Origin: Bacteroidota bacterium
GTDB lineage: Bacteria; Bacteroidota; Bacteroidia; Chitinophagales; Chitinophagaceae
Direction of reading: 5' to 3'
Length of the DNA stretch: 8,534 nt
Assembly (NCBI GenBank): GCA_023433265.1
Contig: JAEZDR010000151.1
Coordinates: 1-8,534, forward strand
Below, piece by piece: positions 6,151 to 8,534 of this stretch (positions are counted from its first letter, which is position 1; every line of letters starts with the position of its first letter). The notes beneath the pieces are model-generated. The model saw only the letters and a list, made by a program, of their open reading frames with translations, was not told the origin of the DNA and made no database searches. Made by a program: the position numbers and the translations under genes.

Positions 6151-6657
6151 TTATTCACTTAATATTTCTTGCTTGGTTCTACAACGTTTAATGCCATTGT
6201 AGTAGCTATCGAGGTTGGCATCTTTCAAGGTAAATCTTACTGCCTTTTTAAAATATTCGATAGCCTTCTCATAATCGCACTTCAACTCACACATAATGGC
6301 GTACTCATTATAAACGGCTGCTTTGTCTACTCCCGGCACCTGTAGTGCTTTACCTAATATCTTTTTGAGTTCTGTCCAGTTATTCATGCCTGAGAGAACT
6401 ACAGCAAGGTTTAAATAAACCGGCGCGTATTCCGGCTCAAGTTCAAGGCACTTACGATACATTTTCTCCGCTTTCGCTAAGTCCCTGTATTTTGTTTCAT
6501 ACAGCCATCCAAGGTGGTTATAGGCTTTCGCATAATTCGGAGAATCGGCAACGATAGCTTCCAATGTTTGCATAGCATCAGCAAAGCGTTGCTCCTTTAT
6601 ATTTTGGTCGGCTTCATAAAACCATTCATCCAACCTGATTTTGTCGAAGAATTCCAT
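6151..6657 (-). CDS. Tetratricopeptide repeat (TPR) protein, small, cytoplasmic
   Basis: A 168-residue protein without signal peptide or membrane segment, made almost entirely of TPR helices. I see four units: about 10-43 (ADQNIKEQRFADAMQTLEAI), 44-78 (AYNHLGWLYETKYRDLAKAE, with a slightly lengthened turn), 79-112 (VYLNLAVVLSGMNNWTELKK) and 113-147 (AVYNEYAIMCELKCDYEKAI). A short tail follows, ending KQEILSE. TPRs act as protein-protein binding scaffolds; the partner here is unknown. The ATG at 6657 has no Shine-Dalgarno motif. The gene lies 98 bp downstream of parC on the same strand with no terminator in between, so it may be read from parC as well as from its own weak promoter. No functional tie to topoisomerase IV can be shown from the sequence. 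Confidence 0.88.
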   Translation of the reverse strand: MEFFDKIRLDEWFYEADQNIKEQRFADAMQTLEAIVADSPNYAKAYNHLGWLYETKYRDLAKAEKMYRKCLELEPEYAPVYLNLAVVLSGMNNWTELKKILGKALQVPGVDKAAVYNEYAIMCELKCDYEKAIEYFKKAVRFTLKDANLDSYYNGIKRCRTKQEILSE

Positions 6658-6691
6658 ACGGGTTTAAGCTTTAGGGCTGCTTATTAAACCT

Positions 6692-6722
6692 CCAAATTAC
6701 TCAAAGGATTATTGGGCAACAA
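6692..6722 (-). promoter_or_regulatory. Weak candidate promoter for the TPR gene
   Basis: On the minus strand, TTG (6722-6720) is followed after 20 nt by TAATTTGG (6699-6692), which differs from TAnnTTTG at one place. It lies in the 98-bp gap between parC and the TPR gene and would give a leader of about 28 nt. The region is A/T-rich, so chance is a real possibility. Confidence 0.25.
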
Positions 6723-6755
6723 CAGCATTAACCCTATTTTAATCACAAGTTATCT

Positions 6756-8534
6756 TCATTCAAATAGCTCACCCTGGTTTGTAGCAGTTCTTTGTTCCCA
6801 TTCCATTTCAACGCTCTTACTATAGTCCACCAGTTTATTGCCGATTGCTTTCCATCCCATAACATCAACAAAGTCAGCAATTCTAATCTTTTGTGTCTGC
6901 TTTGTTGACCCCCTTCCAACAGATAGCAACAAGGTAGGGTTACTATCGGTAGTAATGGCTTCAAGCCTGTTTCCGTCCCCCTCCTTTATGAAGCTGAACT
7001 TAATGTTAAAACTGGTGGTTTCTACCTTAAACCGCTTCACATTATACTGTTGTTTATCAAAATCCAGGTAGACGGTTGTAATTACTTTATCAGCATCAAA
7101 CTTTTCTATCAACGCTATCTTTTCGCTTTCAAATCTTTGGGTCAGTTCGGTTCCCACCACTTCGTACGAGCCATCGGAATAAACCACAAGCAGCTTATCA
7201 TCTTCAAATGTGCCAAGATATTCTCCTTTCTCTTCCATATTCAATCTTCCGTATACGGCATCAAACCATAACTTCCTCCCCGCCAGGGTGCTTTTGCCAG
7301 CCTCTTTAAGTTTGACGTTTTTAATCGGGTATTTGGTTACCTGATTACCCATACTGCTGCGGCCTTTTATTTCCAGCTCTTCAAAATAAAAATCAAACTC
7401 TTTGTTGCGGGCAGTGCAGTTTGGACTTAGAACAACTTTCACTGTTTCCGCTTCGCCATTAGGGTTCGCTGTGAAGTAATGCACCTTGCTCTTTTCGCTT
7501 CCTTTTGTAAGGTCATATTCCTTATCGCGGGTAACGCCAGTTACATTGAAACGTTTAGCGTAGCTAACTCCGGATGCTCCGTCAAGGTAAATCATGTTGT
7601 AGGTAGTGCGCTCATCATTCTTCTGAAATACTGCCGCATGAATAATGTCTTTACCCACAAAGGTTTTGTCTGAAACCTTCACCACCTTCATCGTGCCTCT
7701 CTTAGTGAACACAACCAGGTCGTCCAGGTCCGAACATTCGCACAGAAATTCATCCTTCTTTAAGCCTGTACCAATGAATCCTTCGCTACGATTGATATAA
7801 AGTTTCGTATTGGCAATGGCTACCTGCTTAGCCTGGATTACATCAAATAGCTTGATTTCTGTTTTCCTTTCTCTGCCTTTGCCATACTTTTTAAGCAGAT
7901 TTTCAAAGTAGCTAACCGCAAAGTCTGTAAGATTTGCTAAGTCATACTTTACTTGCTTAATCTCAATCTCAATATTTTTTATCTGAGCGTTCAGTTCATC
8001 TATGTCCAACCTGTAAATACGCCGAACAGGTTTTTCAGTCAATTTTAAAATATCTTCTTTTGAAACAGGGCGCTTTAACTGCTTTGTGAACGGAACAAAA
8101 GCTTTATCAATTGCAGCGATTACCTTATCCCAGGTTTCATGTTTTTTTTCCAATTCCTTATAAATCTTTTCCTCAAAGAATATTTTTTCCAGCGAAGTGT
8201 AGTGCCATTTGTCTTCGAGTTCGGCAAGTTTAATTTCCAGTTCCTGCTTCAGTAAATCCTTAGTCTTGTCGGTAGATAGTTTCAGCAGTTCGGTTACTGT
8301 AATAAAAACGGGTTTATGATCTACAATCACGCAGGCATTGGGCGAGATGTTGATTTCGCAGTCAGTAAATGCATATAGTGCATCAATAGTAATATCCGGT
8401 GATATACCAGGCGCGAGTTCCACGTGTATTTCCACATCTTTCGCTGTCGCATCTGTAACCTTCTTTATCTTGATCTTTCCCTGGTCGTTTGCTTTTACAA
8501 TACTCTCCATTAAAGCAGTAGTAGTAACACCGTA
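6756..8534 (-). CDS. parC: DNA topoisomerase IV subunit A (ParC), C-terminal part; 5' end beyond the window
   Basis: ParC is the DNA-cleaving subunit of topoisomerase IV, which works with ParE to decatenate daughter chromosomes. The 592 residues visible run in frame to the right edge. The Met at 8508-8510 is internal, because the frame continues upstream as YGVTTTAL, typical of the family. The winged-helix region with the catalytic Tyr and the QRDR lies off the window. Visible in order are the tower-region end (about 1-85, IDALYAFTDCE, ISPNACVI), the coiled-coil and C-gate segment (about 85-215, with TELLKL, Lys/Glu-rich helices and ELNAQIKNIEIEI), and a C-terminal beta-pinwheel (about 265-560, with VVFTKRGTMKVVKV and LLVVYSDGSYEVV). 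No canonical gyrase GyrA-box QRRGGKG is present; the nearest match is degenerate, KGRSSMGNQ (390-398), which favours ParC over GyrA. The protein ends NQGELFE. A GyrA paralogue cannot be fully excluded without the N-terminus. Confidence 0.88.
   Translation of the reverse strand, partial: YGVTTTALMESIVKANDQGKIKIKKVTDATAKDVEIHVELAPGISPDITIDALYAFTDCEINISPNACVIVDHKPVFITVTELLKLSTDKTKDLLKQELEIKLAELEDKWHYTSLEKIFFEEKIYKELEKKHETWDKVIAAIDKAFVPFTKQLKRPVSKEDILKLTEKPVRRIYRLDIDELNAQIKNIEIEIKQVKYDLANLTDFAVSYFENLLKKYGKGRERKTEIKLFDVIQAKQVAIANTKLYINRSEGFIGTGLKKDEFLCECSDLDDLVVFTKRGTMKVVKVSDKTFVGKDIIHAAVFQKNDERTTYNMIYLDGASGVSYAKRFNVTGVTRDKEYDLTKGSEKSKVHYFTANPNGEAETVKVVLSPNCTARNKEFDFYFEELEIKGRSSMGNQVTKYPIKNVKLKEAGKSTLAGRKLWFDAVYGRLNMEEKGEYLGTFEDDKLLVVYSDGSYEVVGTELTQRFESEKIALIEKFDADKVITTVYLDFDKQQYNVKRFKVETTSFNIKFSFIKEGDGNRLEAITTDSNPTLLLSVGRGSTKQTQKIRIADFVDVMGWKAIGNKLVDYSKSVEMEWEQRTATNQGELFE

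Noticed and set aside
1..8534. Search for CRISPR arrays, insertion sequences, tRNA/rRNA genes, defence or toxin-antitoxin systems
   Set aside because: No regularly spaced repeats, transposase motifs, terminal inverted repeats, RNA gene signatures or defence-type genes were seen; nearly all the DNA is taken up by recognisable housekeeping or typical Bacteroidota genes.

Overview
The window looks like ordinary chromosomal DNA from a member of the Bacteroidota, possibly a Chitinophagaceae-like organism; the family-level guess is inference. Four things point to the phylum: a secreted protein with a type IX secretion (CHU_C / gliding-motility-type) C-terminal domain, start codons preceded by A/T-rich sequence with no Shine-Dalgarno motif, promoter-like boxes of the TTTG / TAnnTTTG type, and a Bacteroidota-style ParC.

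Layout, left to right. At the left edge, on the minus strand, are rpmB (L28, complete) and rpmG (L33, cut by the window edge), 28 bp apart and probably one transcription unit. Their 205-bp upstream region is shared with a divergent plus-strand gene for a membrane-bound di-iron enzyme of the fatty acid desaturase/hydroxylase superfamily. A 163-bp convergent gap follows, with no clear terminator. Next, on the minus strand, is a long CPA2-type cation:proton antiporter carrying an extra membrane block and two tandem RCK_C/TrkA_C domains. A 144-bp divergent spacer separates it from a plus-strand gene for a secreted, multi-domain, Ig-like-repeat protein with a CHU_C sorting domain. A hairpin terminator oriented for the minus strand closes the next unit, which has a small TPR protein downstream of parC (topoisomerase IV subunit A). 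The parC 5' end lies beyond the right edge.

The genes do not form one pathway: translation (L28/L33), lipid modification (desaturase), ion homeostasis (antiporter), surface/secreted functions (CHU_C protein) and chromosome decatenation (ParC) sit side by side. I see no mobile element, CRISPR array, tRNA, rRNA or defence system, and no convincing new multi-gene system. The points most worth a second look are the hydroxylase-like histidine spacing of the desaturase, the antiporter's architecture, the duplicated promoter-like element exactly 90 bp apart upstream of rpmB, and the 69-residue repeat of the secreted protein.
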